Position numbers and translations under genes: made by a program. From NCBI GenBank assembly GCA_003667245.1, contig RCNN01000492.1, positions 24,241 to 88,240 of the forward strand: DNA of 64,000 nt, in the 5' to 3' direction. The notes beneath the pieces are model-generated. The model was given only the letters and a program-made list of their open reading frames with translations, did not search any database and was not told where the DNA came from. How positions within the stretch are numbered: the first letter of the stretch is position 1; every line of letters begins with the position of its first letter. The DNA comes from Heterostelium multicystogenum (Eukaryota > Evosea > Eumycetozoa > Acytosteliales > Acytosteliaceae). This document shows positions 62,483 through 64,000 of the stretch, one piece after another.

Positions 62483-62836
62483 ATGTTCAATAACTGGTCC
62501 GACTTGCTGCCTACCGTGAAGAAAGCCTTTGGCACGCTGGGCAAGAGCAACCCGAAGATGGTCAAAGCCTACATGGCGCTGGGGGAAGCAGCCGAGGAAA
62601 ACAACGTCCTGGATGCCAAGACCCGTGAGCTGATTTCCATCGCCGTGGCCATCACCACCCGCTGTGACGGCTGCATCGGCGTGCATGCCGACGCGGCGAT
62701 CAAGGCCGGCGCCACCCGCGAAGAAGTGGCCGCGACCCTGGCCACCGCGATCTCGCTGAATGCCGGCGCGGCGTATATCTACTCGCTGCGCGCCCTGGAA
62801 GCCTATGACACGCTCAAACCGGCGCCGCAAAATTAA
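62483..62836 (+). CDS. Carboxymuconolactone decarboxylase (AhpD-like) family protein
   Basis: 117 residues, intact. The CxxC-His motif 'RCDGCIGVHADAAIKAG' (about residues 60-76) is the AhpD/YciW peroxidase signature, 'ELISIAVAIT' precedes it. Probably a disulfide reductase or peroxidase helper. AGGAG lies 7-11 bases before the ATG. It overlaps the convergent GlxA-type gene by 23 bases. Confidence 0.9.
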   Translation: MFNNWSDLLPTVKKAFGTLGKSNPKMVKAYMALGEAAEENNVLDAKTRELISIAVAITTRCDGCIGVHADAAIKAGATREEVAATLATAISLNAGAAYIYSLRALEAYDTLKPAPQN

Positions 62837-63779
62837 GCCGGAATTGTTGCGGCGTCACGCCCAGCCGGCGATTGAACACACTGCGCATGTGCTGGGCATC
62901 GCGAAAGCCGCATTGATACGCCACGGTCTTGAGCGGTGCGTGGGTGCTTTCGAGCATCACCCGCGCCGCATCCACCCGCGCCCGCTCGACGAACTCCGCC
63001 GGAGTGATCTGCGCTTCCCGGGCAAATACCCGCGAGAAGTTGCGCGCGCTCATGTTGGCGGCTTTGGCCAGGTCGGCGATGGTCAGGTCGCCCGTCAGGT
63101 TGGCCAATACATACAGCTGCACCAGCGCCACCGCCGAGGTGGCTTGCGCGTGGGGTGTCAGGAACGGGCTGAACTGCGACTGCCCGCCGGAACGCTGGGT
63201 GAACACCACCAGGCGCTTGGCCACGCTGAGGGCGACTTCCGGGCCGTGGTCCTGGGCCAGCAGGTACAGCGACAGGTCTATGCCCGCCGTCACCCCGGCC
63301 GAGGTGTAGAGGTTGCCGTCCTGCACATAGAGGCGGTCGGCTTCGACCTGGGCCGATGGGCATAAGGCGGCCAGATCGGCAGCGTCGCCCCAGTGGGTGG
63401 TGACGGTGCGCCCGTCCAGCAACCCGGCGCGGGCGAGCATGAAGGCACCGTTGCAGATGGAGCCGAAGCGCCGGGCTCGCGCACTGGCGTCACGCAGCCA
63501 TTGATTGAACACCGGGCCGAAATCCTCGAAGGGCAATTGCGGCCCGCCGGCCATCAACAGCAAGTCGTAGGGCTCGAGGGCCTCGCTGAAATGCCGGTGT
63601 GCCTGCAACGACAAGCCGTTGGAACAGGCCATGTTGCCGTGCCCCAGGCCAATCACCTCCAGCTGGTAATGCGCCTCGGGCGGCAGAAAACGGTTGGCCT
63701 CGCAGAACACATCCAGGGGCCCGGTCACGTCCAGTGACTGGACGCCGGGGAAGATCAGGATGGCGACGGTTTTGCCCAT
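62814..63779 (-). CDS. GlxA family AraC-type transcriptional regulator
   Basis: 321 residues, intact. N-terminal DJ-1/PfpI-like domain ('VAILIFPGVQSLDVTGPLDV', with nucleophile region 'RFGSICNGAFMLARAG') and C-terminal AraC domain ('IADLAKAANMSARNFSRVFA', 'PLKTVAYQCGFRDAQHMRSV'). GlxA regulators sense small metabolites; ligand unknown. ATG 63779 used; a GTG lies 12 bases upstream. Confidence 0.92.
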   Translation of the reverse strand: MGKTVAILIFPGVQSLDVTGPLDVFCEANRFLPPEAHYQLEVIGLGHGNMACSNGLSLQAHRHFSEALEPYDLLLMAGGPQLPFEDFGPVFNQWLRDASARARRFGSICNGAFMLARAGLLDGRTVTTHWGDAADLAALCPSAQVEADRLYVQDGNLYTSAGVTAGIDLSLYLLAQDHGPEVALSVAKRLVVFTQRSGGQSQFSPFLTPHAQATSAVALVQLYVLANLTGDLTIADLAKAANMSARNFSRVFAREAQITPAEFVERARVDAARVMLESTHAPLKTVAYQCGFRDAQHMRSVFNRRLGVTPQQFRLNFAAPV

Positions 63780-63819
63780 GAGCAGGAACACCTTTTTCTA
63801 ACTGAATAAACACAACCCT

Positions 63820-63906
63820 TGTAGGAGCTGGCTTGCCGGCGATGCAGACACCTCGGTGTAGCAGGTATACCGAGGTGATGCTATCGCAGGCAAGCCAGCT
63901 CCTACA
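63820..63906. repeat. REP doublet, GGAGCTGGCTTGCC class
   Basis: Arms 63820-63843 (TGTAGGAGCTGGCTTGCCGG...) and 63883-63906 (ATCGCAGGCAAGCCAGCTCC...), with an inner inverted repeat CACCTCGGT / ACCGAGGTG. Confidence 0.9.
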
Positions 63907-64000
63907 TTTGATCGCGCATAGCCTTGGCGCGATATCGCGGCACATTGGCCGGGATCGCATCCTCGCCGCGATGGCCCCTTCGCGGGCGCGCGACCAGACT
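63901..64000 (-). CDS. Possible C-terminal end of a minus-strand gene (5' part outside window)
   Basis: On the minus strand an open frame reads 'LVARPRRGHRGEDAIPANVP' and further, ending at TAG 63903-63901 inside the REP arm. No family was recognised from about 32 residues. It could equally be chance reading. Confidence 0.35.

Overview
The window is about 61% identifiable as a core chromosomal segment of a fluorescent-group Pseudomonas. The evidence is high GC, many REP/BIME repeats of the GTGGGAGCGGGCTTGCTCGCGAA type, and a gene order that matches, as I remember it, the P. aeruginosa PAO1 PA0305-PA0372 region (rsmD, sseA-like, coaD, fdx, mutM, ilvD, folA, thyA, lgt, ptsP, rppH, ilvA, rpiA, D-2-hydroxyglutarate dehydrogenase, serA, AHL-acylase) with accessory blocks inserted. 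No rRNA, tRNA, CRISPR array or prophage was seen.

Layout. 1-5.4 kb: paired M16 peptidases, rsmD, a YheT-type hydrolase, sseA and a TetR regulator. 5.5-9.1 kb: aldehyde dehydrogenase, a Tat-exported protein and a GMC oxidoreductase, probably one periplasmic/oxidative unit. 9.2-13.4 kb: coaD, ferredoxin, mutM, an HDOD protein and rlmI. 13.4-15.6 kb: MFS exporter, then a REP-associated tyrosine transposase (RAYT) sitting between two near-identical REP doublets. 15.8-21.1 kb: ilvD, phosphorylcholine phosphatase, cystine symporter, folA. 21.2-24 kb: DUF2868 membrane protein plus DUF3482 GTPase. 24-30.7 kb: a 2-aminoethylphosphonate transport and oxidation operon (ABC ATPase, permease, binding protein, FAD oxidoreductase, PhnZ-type HD oxygenase) with its LysR regulator. 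30.7-33.5 kb: cadA/cadR with a clear MerR-type operator. 33.6-43.6 kb: thyA, lgt, TSUP exporter, NRDE protein, ptsP, rppH, HAD phosphatase, ilvA, rpiA. 43.6-54.7 kb: two SdiA-regulated-type proteins, FAH hydrolase, D2HGDH facing serA, and small periplasmic or unknown genes. 54.8-58.8 kb: an unusual cluster of two SMR-type membrane proteins, a DegT aminotransferase, an arginase-fold protein and a GNAT-like protein. 59-64 kb: penicillin-acylase/AHL-acylase family enzyme, two AraC-type regulators and a carboxymuconolactone-decarboxylase-like protein.

A feature that dominates the reading is a very large number of single-base insertions and deletions (about 75), mostly in runs of 2-7 identical bases. 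They break more than half of the genes, including coaD, mutM, ilvD and ilvA. When one base is added or dropped at each place, almost every gene returns to the usual length of its family. I therefore treat these as probable sequencing or assembly errors and annotate full gene spans, stating where the reading frame breaks. Genes such as thyA, lgt, folA, rpiA, serA, sseA and the cystine symporter read through intact.

REP doublets separate most transcription units. Three classes can be told apart by sequence; the class with GTAGGAGCGAGC is concentrated around the RAYT gene, which suggests that this is its cognate repeat.
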